This document shows positions 26,004 through 38,472 of a DNA stretch of 64,000 nucleotides, one piece after another; the first letter of the stretch is position 1, and each line of letters starts with the position of its first letter. The notes beneath the pieces were generated by a model. That model searched no databases, was not told the DNA's origin, and saw only the letters and a list, made by a program, of their open reading frames with translations. Position numbers and translations under genes: made by a program. Origin of the DNA: Streptomyces sp. DG1A-41 (GTDB taxonomy: Bacteria > Actinomycetota > Actinomycetes > Streptomycetales > Streptomycetaceae); assembly GCF_037055355.1 (NCBI RefSeq), contig NZ_CP146350.1:496001-560000 (forward strand), read 5' to 3'.

Positions 26004-29000
26004 CGCGGCGGGCTCCCTCGGGGTCGTAGAGGACGGGGCTCGCGACGGTCACCGGGACCAGCCGGTCGCCCACGGGGGCATAGAGTCGCTCACCGATGCG
26101 GTCCCGGCCGCCCTTGACCAGCGCGAGGGCGAAGGTCCGGCCGAGGGCCGCGCTGCGGTAGCTGGACGTGACGTGGCCGAGCATCGGCACGGGCGGCGTC
26201 GGCAGCACACTGCCGGCGACCAGGTGCGTGCCTTCGGGGAGGAACGTGCCCGGGTCCTCCGGAAGGAGCCCGACCAGGTGCTTGCGGTCGGGGCGGGCGG
26301 TATCGGCACGGGCGTGGGACCGCTTGCCGATGAAGTCCCGCTTCTTCTTCGACACCACCCAGCTCATGCCGAGGTCCTGCGGTGTCACGGTGCCGTCGGT
26401 GTCCTGGCCGACGATCGGGTAGCCCTTCTCCGCGCGCAGGACGTGCATGGTCTCCGTGCCGTACGGGGTGATGCCGTACGGGGCGCCGGCCTCGTACAGC
26501 GCCTCCCACAGGGCGAGGGCCTCCCACGGTGACACGTTGATCTCGTAGGCGAGTTCGCCGGAGAAGCTGATCCGGCACACGCGCGCGTCGATGCCGGCGA
26601 CGGTCGTCTCGCGCCACGCCATGAACGGGAAGTCCTCGTTGGCGACGGCGAGTCGAGGCGCGAGCGAGCCGAGGACTTCGCGGGAGCGCGGGCCGACCAG
26701 GGCGACGGTGGCCCACTGCTCGGTCACCGACGTGCAGTGGACGCGCAGTTCGGGCCACTCCGTCTGGAGCCACTCCTCCATCCAGTCCAGCACGGCGGCG
26801 GCATTGCCCGTCGTGGTGGTGACCAGGTAGCGGTTCTGGTCGAGGCGGATGACGGTGCCGTCGTCGAAGACCATCCCGTCCGGCCGGCACATCACGCCGT
26901 AGCGGATCATGCCGACCTTCAGGGTGCTCATCATGTTGGTGTAGAGCAGGTCGAGGAAGACGCCCGCGTCGGGGCCCTGGACGTCGATCTTGCCGAGGGT
27001 GGAGGCGTCCATGAAGGCGACGCCCTCCCGGGCGGCGGCGCACTCGCGCAGGACGGCCGTCTCCATGTCCTCGCCGGCCTGCGGGTAGTACCAGGGCCGC
27101 TTCCACTGGCCGACGTTCTCGAACAGGGCGCCGTGCGCGACATGCCACTCGTGCAGGGCGGTGGTGCGGATCGGGTCGAGCAGGGCACCGCGGTCGCGGC
27201 CGGCGAGAGCGGCGAAGGAGACCGGGGTGTACGGCGGCCGGAAGGTGGTGGTGCCGAGTGCGGAGATGTCCACGCCGAGCAGTTCGGCGACGACGCCGCT
27301 GGCCAGGACGCCGGAGGTCTTGCCCTGGTCGTTCGCCGTGCCGGCCGTGGTGTAGCGCTTGGTGTGCTCGACGGAGCGCATGCCGGCGCCGGTCGCCCGG
27401 GCCAGGTCCTCGACGGTGACGTCGCGTTGCAGGTCGACGAAGCGCGGGGCGCCTTCCCGCCCCGGGACGGTGAAGACCCGCATGGGCGGCGTCCGCGGCG
27501 GCGTGGCCACCTGTGGCAGGTGCGGAACTTCGCAGGTGTAGCCCTCGGCCTCGAGCGCGCGGACTCCGGCGGCCGCTCCCTGCGCGAGGACCCGGGCCAG
27601 GTCGAAGACGCCGCTCGCGGCGCCCGCGACCTCGACCGCCTGGCGACACGTGTCGGGAACGAAGGTGCCGAGCTCCTCGTGGTAGCGGAGCTTGCCTCCC
27701 GCCTGGCTGAACAAGTGCGCCACCGGGTTCCAGCCGCCGGAGACCAGGAGCAGGTCGGCGGCGAACTCCCGCTGTCCCGCCGACTGTCCGTACGGGGCGA
27801 CGGTGACGGAGGTGAGCCGGGGGGCGCCTTCCGTGGCGGTGACGGCGTGCCCCGTCAGCACCTCGATTCCGGCCTGCCGGGCACGCTCCGCCCGCTCCCC
27901 CGGCTCGGTGCGGGTGTCGACGACGGCCTCGATGGCCACGCCCGCCGCAGCGAGGTCCATGGCCGCCGCATAGGCGCTGTCGTTGGTCGTGAAAACGACC
28001 GCGTGACGGCCGGGCAGGACGCCGTGGCGGTTGGCGTAGGCGCGGGCCGAGGCCGCCAGCATCACGCCGGGGCGGTCGTTGTCCGCGAAGGCCAGCGAGC
28101 GTTCGTGGGCGCCGGTGGCGAGGACGACGCGGCGGGCGCGGATGCGCCAGACGCGTTCGCGGGAGACGTGCTCCGGGGCCTCGGCGCCCAGGTGGTTGGT
28201 GCGGCGCTCCACGGCGAGCAGGTGGTTGTCGTCGTAGTAGCCGAAGACGGTGGTGCGGCGCAGGACGCGTACGTCGGGGGCGGCGTCGAGCCGGGCGGCC
28301 GTCTCGTCCACCCAGTCGAGGAGTTCGCCCGTGCCGAGGAGGCTGCCGCCGGGTTCCGGCTGGTCGTCGGCGATGATGACGCGGGCACCCGAGCGGGCGG
28401 CGGCTGCCGCTGCGGCGAGGCCGGCCGGGCCCGCGCCCACGACCAGGAGGTCGCAGTGGGTGTGTACGGCGTCGTAGCGGGCCGGGTCCGGTTCGGTGGC
28501 GAGGCGGCCCTGGCCGGGGAGGCTGGTCGCGACGAGGCCGTCGTAGAGCTCGACGGTGGTGGCCGGGAGCATGGGCTCGGGGAACGGGGCCTCGATCTGG
28601 ATGACCGCGTTGGGTTCCTCGACTCCGGCCGAGAAGATGCCGCGTGGGCGGCCCAGTTTGATGCTGGTGCCGGTCTGGATGACGCCGTTGGCGAGGAGGG
28701 CGGAGGCGAGGGTGTCGCCCTCGCAGCCCTGGTATGCGGTGCCGTCGAAAGTGAAGGTGAGGGGGGTGTCGCGGTGGATTCGGCCGCGGGTGGGGTGGCG
28801 GAACGGCTGGGTTGATTCGCCCCCGCCGCCCCTGCCCTCCCCCAAGCTCTCGGCTTCGCTCGAGCAGGGGGGACCCTCATCATCCTGAAGGTGCTCCGCC
28901 CCTTCGCCCCCGCCGGGGGCTGCGCCCCCCGACCCCCGCGTGGGCTTCGCCCCCTGCACCCCAACCGGGGCTGCCGCCCCGGACCCCCCTTCGGCCTGGA

Positions 29001-29346
29001 CGGCCTCGTCCTCAAGCGCCGGACGGGCTGGTGGGACAGGACTCGGCTGGAAGGTGACGGGGCGCGGCTCCACCGTTTCCGGGCGCTCCTCCCCCGCCCG
29101 GTACACCGTCAGGATCTCGTTCGTCGATGTGTCCCGCACCGCGTTGAACCAGCGGCGGCAGCCCGCCGCATGGCTCCAGCGCTCGGCGAAGGGGCCCCTC
29201 GGGTTGTCGCGGAAGAAGAGGTAGCGGGCCCACTCCTCGTCGGTGAGGGAGGACGGGTCCTGCGGGTACGGCACATGGGCCTGGCCACCGTAGTGGAACT
29301 CGGCCTCGTCGCGGGGCCCGCACCACGGGCAGGGGATCAGCAGCAT
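25996..29346 (-). CDS. soxDA: Sarcosine oxidase delta-alpha fusion (SoxD-SoxA)
   Basis: One open frame of 1116 residues from ATG 29346 (GGGAG upstream). Residues 1-90 are SoxD: the zinc motif CPWCG, then EEWARYLFFRDNP and AAGCRRWFNAVRDTSTNEI. Residues about 105-178 are a Gly/Ala/Pro/Glu-rich linker encoded by intergenic-type repeats (28838-29033). SoxA starts near residue 185 (RIHRDTPLTFTFDG), with the NAD-binding loop LLVVGAGPAGLAAAAAA and a C-terminal GcvT-like folate domain (ISFSGELAYEIN). Normally these are two genes. No stop, ribosome-binding site or convincing start was seen between them. The complex converts sarcosine to glycine, with the methyl as formaldehyde or methylene-THF. A start at an internal GTG (Val 130) is the alternative. 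Confidence 0.8.
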   Translation of the reverse strand: MLLIPCPWCGPRDEAEFHYGGQAHVPYPQDPSSLTDEEWARYLFFRDNPRGPFAERWSHAAGCRRWFNAVRDTSTNEILTVYRAGEERPETVEPRPVTFQPSPVPPARPALEDEAVQAEGGSGAAAPVGVQGAKPTRGSGGAAPGGGEGAEHLQDDEGPPCSSEAESLGEGRGGGGESTQPFRHPTRGRIHRDTPLTFTFDGTAYQGCEGDTLASALLANGVIQTGTSIKLGRPRGIFSAGVEEPNAVIQIEAPFPEPMLPATTVELYDGLVATSLPGQGRLATEPDPARYDAVHTHCDLLVVGAGPAGLAAAAAAARSGARVIIADDQPEPGGSLLGTGELLDWVDETAARLDAAPDVRVLRRTTVFGYYDDNHLLAVERRTNHLGAEAPEHVSRERVWRIRARRVVLATGAHERSLAFADNDRPGVMLAASARAYANRHGVLPGRHAVVFTTNDSAYAAAMDLAAAGVAIEAVVDTRTEPGERAERARQAGIEVLTGHAVTATEGAPRLTSVTVAPYGQSAGQREFAADLLLVSGGWNPVAHLFSQAGGKLRYHEELGTFVPDTCRQAVEVAGAASGVFDLARVLAQGAAAGVRALEAEGYTCEVPHLPQVATPPRTPPMRVFTVPGREGAPRFVDLQRDVTVEDLARATGAGMRSVEHTKRYTTAGTANDQGKTSGVLASGVVAELLGVDISALGTTTFRPPYTPVSFAALAGRDRGALLDPIRTTALHEWHVAHGALFENVGQWKRPWYYPQAGEDMETAVLRECAAAREGVAFMDASTLGKIDVQGPDAGVFLDLLYTNMMSTLKVGMIRYGVMCRPDGMVFDDGTVIRLDQNRYLVTTTTGNAAAVLDWMEEWLQTEWPELRVHCTSVTEQWATVALVGPRSREVLGSLAPRLAVANEDFPFMAWRETTVAGIDARVCRISFSGELAYEINVSPWEALALWEALYEAGAPYGITPYGTETMHVLRAEKGYPIVGQDTDGTVTPQDLGMSWVVSKKKRDFIGKRSHARADTARPDRKHLVGLLPEDPGTFLPEGTHLVAGSVLPTPPVPMLGHVTSSYRSAALGRTFALALVKGGRDRIGERLYAPVGDRLVPVTVASPVLYDPEGARRDG
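28838..29033. repeat. Two Streptomyces-type intergenic repeat elements inside the soxD-soxA frame
   Basis: 28838-28873 is the short hairpin TCCCCCAAGCTCTCGGCTTC...GGGGGGA. 28896-29033 is a longer G/C-block element ending in CTCAAGCGCCGGACGGGCTG. I recognise both from memory as common non-coding Streptomyces repeats. Here they are free of stops in the soxDA frame. Confidence 0.65.
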
Positions 29347-29366
29347 GGGTCGGCTCCCTGATGGTC

Positions 29367-30599
29367 CTAGTGGGCCACCGCGGCCGCGCCGTGCTCGTCG
29401 ACGAGCGCGCCGGTGGTGAAACGGTCGAGCGAGAAGGGGGCGTTCAGCGGATGGGGTGTGTCGTGGGCGATGGTGTGGGCGTAGACCCAGCCCACGCCGG
29501 GGGTGGCCTTGAAGCCGCCGGTTCCCCAGCCGCAGTTGAGGTAGAGGTTGTCGACCGGGCTGAGGCCGATGATCGGTGAGGCGTCGGGGCTGACGTCGAC
29601 GATGCCGCCCCAGGTGCGCAGGACGTGGGCCCGGGCGAAGACCGGGAAGAGCTCCAGGGCCGCCGACATCTGCTCTTCGATGATGTGGAAGGCGCCGCGC
29701 TGGGTGTAGGAGTTGTACGCGTCGATGCCCGCGCCCATCACCAGCTCGCCCTTGTGCGCCTGGCTGACGTACACGTGGACCGCGTTGGACATGACGACCG
29801 TGGGGTGCACCGGCTCCAGCAGCTCCGACACCAGGGCCTGCAAGGGGTGGCTCTGGACGGGGAGTTCGATGCCCGCCATGGCCGCCAGGACCGAGGTGTG
29901 GCCCGCCGAGCAGAGCGCGACCTTGCCCGCCGCGATCGGGCCGCGGGTGGTCTGGACTCCCACCACCCGGTTGCCGACGACGTCGAGGCCGGTGACCTCG
30001 CAGTTCTGGATGATGTCGATCCCGGCGGCGTCGGCGGAGCGGGCGAGGCCCCACGCCACGTGGTCGTGCTTGGCGATGCCCGCGCGCGGCTGGTAGGTCG
30101 CGCCGAGGACCGGATAGCGCACGTCCGGGGAGATGTTGACGATCGGGCAGACGTCCTTGACGCCGTCCGCGTCGAGCCACTCGGCGTCCACGCCGTTGAG
30201 GCGGTTGGCCTCGACGCGGCGCACGCTGTCACGGACGTCCTGGAGGCTGTGGGCGAGGTTCAGCACGCCACGCTGGGAGAACAGGATCGGGTAGTCGAGT
30301 TCCTCCGCCAGGCCCTCCCACAGCTTGAGCGCGTGCTCGTAGATGCCGGCGCTCTCGTCCCACAGGTAGTTGGAGCGGATGATCGTGGTGTTGCGGGCCA
30401 TGTTGCCGCCCGCCAGCCAGCCCTTCTCCAGCACGGCGACGTTGGTGATGCCGTGGTTCTTCGCCAGGTAGTGGGCGGTGGCCAGGCCGTGGCCGCCGCC
30501 GCCCACGACGACGACGTCGTACGAGCGCTTCGGCTCGGGGTTGCGCCACAGCCAGTCGGGGTGTTCGGGGAGCTCGGCGCCGGGGGTGCGGGGGCTCAT
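29367..30599 (-). CDS. soxB: Sarcosine oxidase beta subunit
   Basis: 410 residues from ATG 30599, overlapping the glyA stop by 4 bp. [20 protein letters not shown] binds [18 protein letters not shown] covers the region that carries the covalent-FMN His in SoxB proteins (His is not obvious in the piece quoted). The C-terminus [18 protein letters not shown] is a family signature. It oxidises sarcosine within the heterotetramer. Gene order glyA-soxB-soxD-soxA-soxG is the usual sarcosine operon. Confidence 0.93.
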   Translation of the reverse strand: MSPRTPGAELPEHPDWLWRNPEPKRSYDVVVVGGGGHGLATAHYLAKNHGITNVAVLEKGWLAGGNMARNTTIIRSNYLWDESAGIYEHALKLWEGLAEELDYPILFSQRGVLNLAHSLQDVRDSVRRVEANRLNGVDAEWLDADGVKDVCPIVNISPDVRYPVLGATYQPRAGIAKHDHVAWGLARSADAAGIDIIQNCEVTGLDVVGNRVVGVQTTRGPIAAGKVALCSAGHTSVLAAMAGIELPVQSHPLQALVSELLEPVHPTVVMSNAVHVYVSQAHKGELVMGAGIDAYNSYTQRGAFHIIEEQMSAALELFPVFARAHVLRTWGGIVDVSPDASPIIGLSPVDNLYLNCGWGTGGFKATPGVGWVYAHTIAHDTPHPLNAPFSLDRFTTGALVDEHGAAAVAH

Positions 30600-31879
30600 C
30601 GGGCGTCTCCGTCTTCGGACAGGTGGGCGTAGAGCGGGTGTTTGGCGGCCAGGGCCTGAGTGCGGGCGCGCAGGGCGGGCACGTCCGGCTCCGGTTGGAG
30701 GGCGAGCGCGATCACGTCCGCGACCTCGGCGAAGTCCGCCTCGGTGAAGCCGCGGGTGGCCAGGGCCGGGGTGCCGATGCGCAGGCCCGAGGTGACCATG
30801 GGCGGGCGCGGGTCGAAGGGGACGGCGTTGCGGTTGACGGTGATGCCGACCTCGTGGAGCAGGTCCTCGGCCTGCCGGCCGTCGAGTTCCGAGTCGCGCA
30901 GGTCGACCAGGACCAGGTGGACGTCCGTGCCTCCGGTCAGGACCTTCACCCCGGCCGCCGCCGCGTCGGGCCGGGCGAGGCGTTCGGCGAGGATGCGGGA
31001 GCCGGCGAGCGTGCGGGCCTGGCGTTCGGCGAACTCCGGTGACGCGGCGACCTTGAACGACACCGCCTTCGCGGCGATGACGTGCTCCAGGGGGCCGCCC
31101 TGCATGCCCGGGAACACCGCAGAGTTGATCTTCTTGGCGAGGTCGGCCTCGTTGGTGAGGATGACGCCGCCGCGCGGGCCGCCGAGTGTCTTGTGCGTCG
31201 TGGTGGTCGTGACGTGGGCGTGCGGTACGGGGTTGGGGTGCAGACCCGCGGCAACCAGTCCGGCGAAGTGCGCCATGTCGACCATCAGCAGGGCGCCCAC
31301 CTCGTCGGCGATCCTGCGGAAGGCCGCGAAGTCGAGCTGCCTCGGATACGCCGACCAGCCCGCGATGATCATCTTGGGACGGTGTTCCTTGGCGAGCCGC
31401 TCGACCTCGTCCATGTCGACGAGGTTGTCCGCCTCGGACACGTGGTACGGCACGACGTTGAGCATCTTGCCGCTGTAGTTGATGCGCATGCCGTGGGTGA
31501 GGTGCCCGCCGTGCGCGAGGTCGAGGCCGAGGACGGTGTCGCCGGGCTGGAGCAGGGCGAAGAAGACGGCGGTGTTCGCCTGGGCGCCCGAGTGCGGCTG
31601 GACGTTGGCGAAGCCCGCGCCGAAGAGGGACTTGATCCGCTCGATGGCCAGCCGCTCGGTGACATCGACGTGCTCGCAGCCGCCGTAGTAACGGCGGCCG
31701 GGGTAGCCCTCGGCGTACTTGTTGGTCGCGACCGAGCCCTGGGCCTCCATCACGGCGGACGGCGCGAAGTTCTCGGAGGCGATCATCTCCAGGGTGGACT
31801 GCTGGCGGTGCAGTTCGGCGCGGAGCGCGGCGTGGACCTCGGGGTCCAGCTCCGCCAGGGGGGTGTTCAGCGCGTTCAT
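30596..31879 (-). CDS. glyA: Serine hydroxymethyltransferase
   Basis: 427 residues from ATG 31879, overlapping the folD stop (ATGA). The PLP lysine is in [41 protein letters not shown] and [11 protein letters not shown] are SHMT signatures. In this operon it condenses glycine with the methylene-THF made by sarcosine and dimethylglycine oxidation, giving serine for SdaA. Probably a dedicated second glyA beside a housekeeping copy elsewhere. Confidence 0.96.
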   Translation of the reverse strand: MNALNTPLAELDPEVHAALRAELHRQQSTLEMIASENFAPSAVMEAQGSVATNKYAEGYPGRRYYGGCEHVDVTERLAIERIKSLFGAGFANVQPHSGAQANTAVFFALLQPGDTVLGLDLAHGGHLTHGMRINYSGKMLNVVPYHVSEADNLVDMDEVERLAKEHRPKMIIAGWSAYPRQLDFAAFRRIADEVGALLMVDMAHFAGLVAAGLHPNPVPHAHVTTTTTHKTLGGPRGGVILTNEADLAKKINSAVFPGMQGGPLEHVIAAKAVSFKVAASPEFAERQARTLAGSRILAERLARPDAAAAGVKVLTGGTDVHLVLVDLRDSELDGRQAEDLLHEVGITVNRNAVPFDPRPPMVTSGLRIGTPALATRGFTEADFAEVADVIALALQPEPDVPALRARTQALAAKHPLYAHLSEDGDAR

Positions 31880-32736
31880 ACGGTGTTCGCGTTCCTCTCG
31901 GCGGCCTCGACGACATTGGCGAGCAGCATGGCCCGGGTCATGGGGCCCACGCCCCCGGGCATCGGCGCCAGCCATCCGGCGACCTGGGCGGCGTCCGGGT
32001 GGATGTCACCGACCAGCCCCTGGTCGGTGCGGGTGATACCGACATCGAGGACGGCCGCGCCGGGGCGCAGCATGTCCTTGGTGATCAGTCCGGGCGAGCC
32101 GGCGGCCGCGACGACGATGTCCGCCTCGCGCACGTGCCAGGCCAAACCCTTGGTGCCGGTGTGGCAGAGGGTGACGGTGGCGTTCTCGGACCTGCGGGTG
32201 AGGAGGAGTCCGATGGGCCGTCCGACGGTGATGCCCCGGCCGATCACGCACACCCGCGCTCCGGCGAGGGGCACGTCGTGGCGACGGAGCAGTTCGACGA
32301 TGCCGCGCGGGGTGCACGGCAGCGGGGCCTCGACGCCGAGGACGAGCCGGCCGAGGTTGACGGGGTGCAGTCCGTCGGCGTCCTTGGCCGGGTCCATGCG
32401 TTCCAGTACGGCGTTGGCGTCGAGGTGGCGCGGCAACGGGAGCTGGACGATGTAGCCGGTGCAGGCCGGGTCGGCGTTGAGCTCGTCGATCGTCTCCTCG
32501 ACCTGCTGCTGCGAGGCGTCGGCGGGCAGCTCCCGGCGTATGGAGGCGATACCCACCTGGGCGCAGTCGCGGTGCTTGCCGCCGACGTAGGCGTGGCTGC
32601 CGGGGTCGTCGCCGACCAGGACAGTGCCGAGGCCCGGCGGGCGGCCCCCGGTCGCAGTCAACTTGGCCACCCGTTCCGTGAGTTCGCGGCGGATCTCGGC
32701 GGCAGTCGCCTTGCCGTCGAGCAGCTGTGCGTTCAC
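31876..32736 (-). CDS. folD: Methylene-THF dehydrogenase/methenyl-THF cyclohydrolase
   Basis: 286 residues. The catalytic Tyr-xxx-Lys is in [51 protein letters not shown] (NADP site) and [15 protein letters not shown] are FolD motifs. It oxidises methylene-THF to 10-formyl-THF, the substrate of PurU. The 4-bp overlap with glyA shows coupling. The 93-bp gap to dmgO holds a repeat element. Confidence 0.95.
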   Translation of the reverse strand: MNAQLLDGKATAAEIRRELTERVAKLTATGGRPPGLGTVLVGDDPGSHAYVGGKHRDCAQVGIASIRRELPADASQQQVEETIDELNADPACTGYIVQLPLPRHLDANAVLERMDPAKDADGLHPVNLGRLVLGVEAPLPCTPRGIVELLRRHDVPLAGARVCVIGRGITVGRPIGLLLTRRSENATVTLCHTGTKGLAWHVREADIVVAAAGSPGLITKDMLRPGAAVLDVGITRTDQGLVGDIHPDAAQVAGWLAPMPGGVGPMTRAMLLANVVEAAERNANTV

Positions 32737-32769
32737 CTGCGGTACTCCTTCCTACGGACCTGAGGCTGA

Positions 32770-32825
32770 GCGCCCCAAAGGGGCGCGGGGAACTGCGCGA
32801 CCAGCCCCAACGGGGCCGCAGACGA
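32770..32825. repeat. Streptomyces-type intergenic repeat between dmgO and folD
   Basis: Starts with the perfect 7-bp hairpin GCGCCCC-AAA-GGGGCGC (32770-32786), continues GGGGAACTGCGCGACCAGCC and ends at GGGCCGCAGACG. I recognise this from memory as a widespread non-coding Streptomyces repeat. The hairpin may attenuate or process the operon mRNA. Confidence 0.65.
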
Positions 32826-32829
32826 AAAC

Positions 32830-35334
<2,505 letters not shown>

Positions 35335-35426
35335 TCAATGTGCCCGCCGTGGACAGGCGTGTCAAGGGGTCCACGACGCCGGAAAAACCCCCGGAAACTC
35401 CAGGGATGAATCACCGGAAAACGACG

Positions 35427-35462
35427 AGGCCCGGCAGGCTGAGGACACAGCCTGCCGGGCCT
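35427..35462 (-). terminator. Rho-independent terminator after the ABC transporter operon
   Basis: AGGCCCGGCAGGCT (35427-35440) pairs perfectly with 35449-35462 across an 8-nt loop. On the minus strand the stem is followed by CGTCGTTTTCC. It lies 33 bp past the opuAC stop and isolates dmgO from the upstream operon. Confidence 0.8.
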
Positions 35463-35495
35463 TTCCGGCGGGGTTCACCAGGGCAGTCGCAGGCC

Positions 35496-36458
35496 CTACT
35501 TGATCCAGGCGTCGACCTTGTCGCGGTTGGCCTCGACCCACTTCTTCGCCGCCGCCTCGGGCGCCATCTTGTCCACCGCGATGTACTTGGCGACGGTGTT
35601 CTGGTCGTCGTTCGTCCAGGTGAAGTTCTTCACCAGGTCATAGGCCGGGCTGCCCGACTTGGCGAACTTGGCACTGACGATCTTGTCGAGTTTGTACACC
35701 GGGTAGTCGCATGCGACCTTCTCGGCGTCGGCGTCGCAGCCTTCCTTGTACTCGGGCAGGCTGACCTTCTTCAACGGAACCTCGGACAGGAACCACTGCG
35801 GCTCGTAGAAGTAGCCGATCACCCATTGCTTGTTCTTCTCGGCGTTGCGGTACGCCTGGATGAGCGCGGTCTCACTGCCCGCGTACACCACCTTGAAGTC
35901 CAGCTTGAGGTTCTTCACCAGCGCCTCGTCGTTGGTGACGTACGAGGGGTCGCCGTCGAGGAGCTGCCCCTTGCCGCCCGACTCCGAGGTCTTGAACTTC
36001 GACGCGTACTTGTTCAGGTTCTTCCAGTCCAAGATGTCCGGGTGCGCCTTGGCCAGCCACGGCGGCACGTACCAGCCGATGAGGCCCTCGTTGCCGGTCG
36101 GGCCCGCGTCGACGGCGGTCTTCTGCTGGGTGATGTACTTCTTCTTCAGATCGTCGTGGCCCCAGTTCTCGACGACGGCGTCGACCTCGCCCGTCCCGAA
36201 GCCCTGCCAGGCGATCTCCTCCTTCAGGTCCTTCTGCTCGACCTTGCAGCCGAGGTCGTGCTCGGCGACGTACGCGAGGACCGCCGCGTTCGCCTCGTAG
36301 CCCACCCAGGGGTTGATCGCGAGGTTGAAGGTGCCGCACTTGCCCGAGCTGCCCGAGCCGCCCGCACTGTCGTCGCCGACCTTCGCGCCGCCACAGGCCG
36401 TGAGGGTGAGGCCGAGGACGGCCAGGCCGGCCGCGCCGGCTCTGAGGTGTCGTGCCAT
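35496..36458 (-). CDS. opuAC: Glycine betaine ABC transporter substrate-binding lipoprotein
   Basis: 320 residues from ATG 36458 with AAGGAG. A lipoprotein signal ends at LTLTACGG (lipobox Cys about residue 23). NLAINPWVGYEANAAVLAYV, VDAVVENWGHDD and PQWFLSEVPLK follow the OpuAC/ProX fold with the Trp residues that cage quaternary ammonium groups. Anchored outside the membrane, it delivers betaine or choline to the fused permease encoded just upstream. Confidence 0.92.
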   Translation of the reverse strand: MARHLRAGAAGLAVLGLTLTACGGAKVGDDSAGGSGSSGKCGTFNLAINPWVGYEANAAVLAYVAEHDLGCKVEQKDLKEEIAWQGFGTGEVDAVVENWGHDDLKKKYITQQKTAVDAGPTGNEGLIGWYVPPWLAKAHPDILDWKNLNKYASKFKTSESGGKGQLLDGDPSYVTNDEALVKNLKLDFKVVYAGSETALIQAYRNAEKNKQWVIGYFYEPQWFLSEVPLKKVSLPEYKEGCDADAEKVACDYPVYKLDKIVSAKFAKSGSPAYDLVKNFTWTNDDQNTVAKYIAVDKMAPEAAAKKWVEANRDKVDAWIK

Positions 36459-36471
36459 GGTGTGGTGCTCC

Positions 36472-38472
36472 TTATGCGCCGGCGCGGCGAGCCGCTGCCT
36501 GAGTGATCCGGTCGAACATGACTCCGAGCAGGACGATGGCGAGCCCCGCCGCGAGTCCCTTGCCGTACAGCTGTCCCTGCGAGAACCCGGCCACGACGTC
36601 GTAGCCGAGGGCACCCGCGCCCACCAGGCCGCCCACGACGACCATGGACAGCACGTAGATCAGGCCCTGGTTGGTCGCGAGGGTCAGGGCGCCCCGCGAC
36701 ATGGGCAGTTGGACCTTGGTGATGATCTGCCAGGTGTTGCACCCGGTGGACGTCGCCGCCTCGACGGTGGTCTCGGGCACGGCCCGCACCCCGTCGGCGA
36801 TGATCTTGATGGCGACCGGCGCCGCGTAGACGACGGCGGCGACGATGGCCGTGAACCGTGTCGCGCCGAACAGCGCCAGGAACGGCACGAGATAGACGAA
36901 CGGCGGCATGACCTGGGCCGCGTCCAGGGTAGGCCGCAGCAGCCGGTCCACGAGCGCGCTGCGTCCCATCCACACTCCGACGGCGACGCCGAGCAGCATC
37001 ACCAGCACCGTCGCCACCGCGGTGGACGCCAGCGTCGTCATGGCGTCCGACCAGACACCGGTACCGACCAGCAGGCCCACGCACACGACGGTGGTGGCCC
37101 CGGCGCGCCATCCGCCGAGCACCGTGCCGACCGCGACGAGGGCGACGCCGACGAGCCACCACGGGGAGTCGGTTAGCAGGGTCTGGAACGGATTGAGCAG
37201 GCCGTTGGTGAGGGCGTCACGGAAGGCGTTGGTCAGGCCCGACAGGTTGTCCTGTGCCCAGGTGGTCACATCGGCCGCCGTCGTGGCGATGCCGCTGCCG
37301 ATGCCGCCGTCGCCGGGGAACTCGGCCGCCCACACATACATGTGCGACAGATACACCAGCAGCGCCGCGGCCACCGCGCCTGCCGCGAGCAGCTGCCGCC
37401 GCCACTTGAGGAAGGGACTGTCCGAGCCCCGGGCCGTCTCCGCCCGGCCGCTCGCCGCGGTGGTGACCCGGTCCAGCACGATGGCCATGACGACGATGGC
37501 CAGACCGGCGTTGAAGGCCGTGCCGACGTCCAGTGACTGGAGGGCCTGGATGACGGTCGCGCCAAGGCCGGGGGCGTTGATCAGGGCCGCGATGGTCACC
37601 ATGGCCAGGGCGGCCATGATGGTCTGGTTGATGCCCATCACCACGGTCCGCTTGGACATCGGCAGCAGGACCTTGAGCAGGGCCTGCCGCCGTGTTGCGC
37701 CCATCGAGTCCGCCGCCTCGACCGTGGTCTCCGGTACGGAGCGGATGGCGTGCGCCGTGATACGGATCGCCGGCGGTGCCGCGTAGATCGTGGTGGCGAT
37801 CGTGGCGGAGGCGGGACCGATCAGGAAGAACAGGGTCAGCGGCGCCAGATAGACGAAGGTCGGCATCGTCTGCATGAAGTCCAGGAACGGCGTCACGATC
37901 CGGTTGAACCGGTCCGACAACCCGGCCCACACGCCCAGGGGAATGGCGAACAGCAGCGCCACGAAGACCGCGGAGAGGGTCAGCGCCAGGGTGTCCATGC
38001 TCTCCTGCCAGAGCCCTTGCAGGCCGAGGAAGGTGAAGCCGGCCATGGCCAGCAGCGCGACCCGCCAGTTGCCCATGGCCCAGGAGACGTAGCCGACGAT
38101 GCCGACGACGCCGAGCCAGCCGATCTGCGGCACCGGACGGCCCGCGGTCGGCTGCGAGATCAGCTCCTGGACGAAGGTCACCAGGAAGTCGATGACGAGG
38201 CGGATCTCGTTGAAGAAGTACAGGAAGAGCGGGTTGGAGTTGCGGTTGGCGCCGATCGAGTCGTTGACGTCGTTGAACCACCGGTGCAGATCGGTCAGGT
38301 CGGCCGCCGCGAGGTCCAGGGTCTGCTTGCCGCGCAGCACGGCGAAGAGCGCCAGCCAGACCAGCAGGATCGCCGCCACCACCACGGCGCGGTTGACCCT
38401 GCGCACGCGCCGGGCGGGAGCGGGCGGCTCCACCGTCCCGGTCTTCTCCGGCTTCTCGATCGCGACGGTCAT
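36472..38472 (-). CDS. opuAB: Glycine betaine ABC transporter permease, two permease domains in one chain
   Basis: 666 residues from ATG 38472, overlapping the ATPase stop by 1 bp (TGATG). It contains two ProW-like membrane domains in tandem, each with its own ATPase-coupling loop: EAADSMGATRRQALLKVLLP (about 270) and EAATSTGCNTWQIITKVQLP (about 570). About 12-14 hydrophobic segments are visible. One chain thus supplies both halves of the channel. It is part of the betB-opuAA-opuAB-opuAC row. Confidence 0.9.
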   Translation of the reverse strand: MTVAIEKPEKTGTVEPPAPARRVRRVNRAVVVAAILLVWLALFAVLRGKQTLDLAAADLTDLHRWFNDVNDSIGANRNSNPLFLYFFNEIRLVIDFLVTFVQELISQPTAGRPVPQIGWLGVVGIVGYVSWAMGNWRVALLAMAGFTFLGLQGLWQESMDTLALTLSAVFVALLFAIPLGVWAGLSDRFNRIVTPFLDFMQTMPTFVYLAPLTLFFLIGPASATIATTIYAAPPAIRITAHAIRSVPETTVEAADSMGATRRQALLKVLLPMSKRTVVMGINQTIMAALAMVTIAALINAPGLGATVIQALQSLDVGTAFNAGLAIVVMAIVLDRVTTAASGRAETARGSDSPFLKWRRQLLAAGAVAAALLVYLSHMYVWAAEFPGDGGIGSGIATTAADVTTWAQDNLSGLTNAFRDALTNGLLNPFQTLLTDSPWWLVGVALVAVGTVLGGWRAGATTVVCVGLLVGTGVWSDAMTTLASTAVATVLVMLLGVAVGVWMGRSALVDRLLRPTLDAAQVMPPFVYLVPFLALFGATRFTAIVAAVVYAAPVAIKIIADGVRAVPETTVEAATSTGCNTWQIITKVQLPMSRGALTLATNQGLIYVLSMVVVGGLVGAGALGYDVVAGFSQGQLYGKGLAAGLAIVLLGVMFDRITQAAARRAGA

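Noticed and set aside
26737..28815. 692-residue plus-strand frame opposite soxDA
   Set aside because: Shadow frame of a long high-GC gene, no domain recognised.
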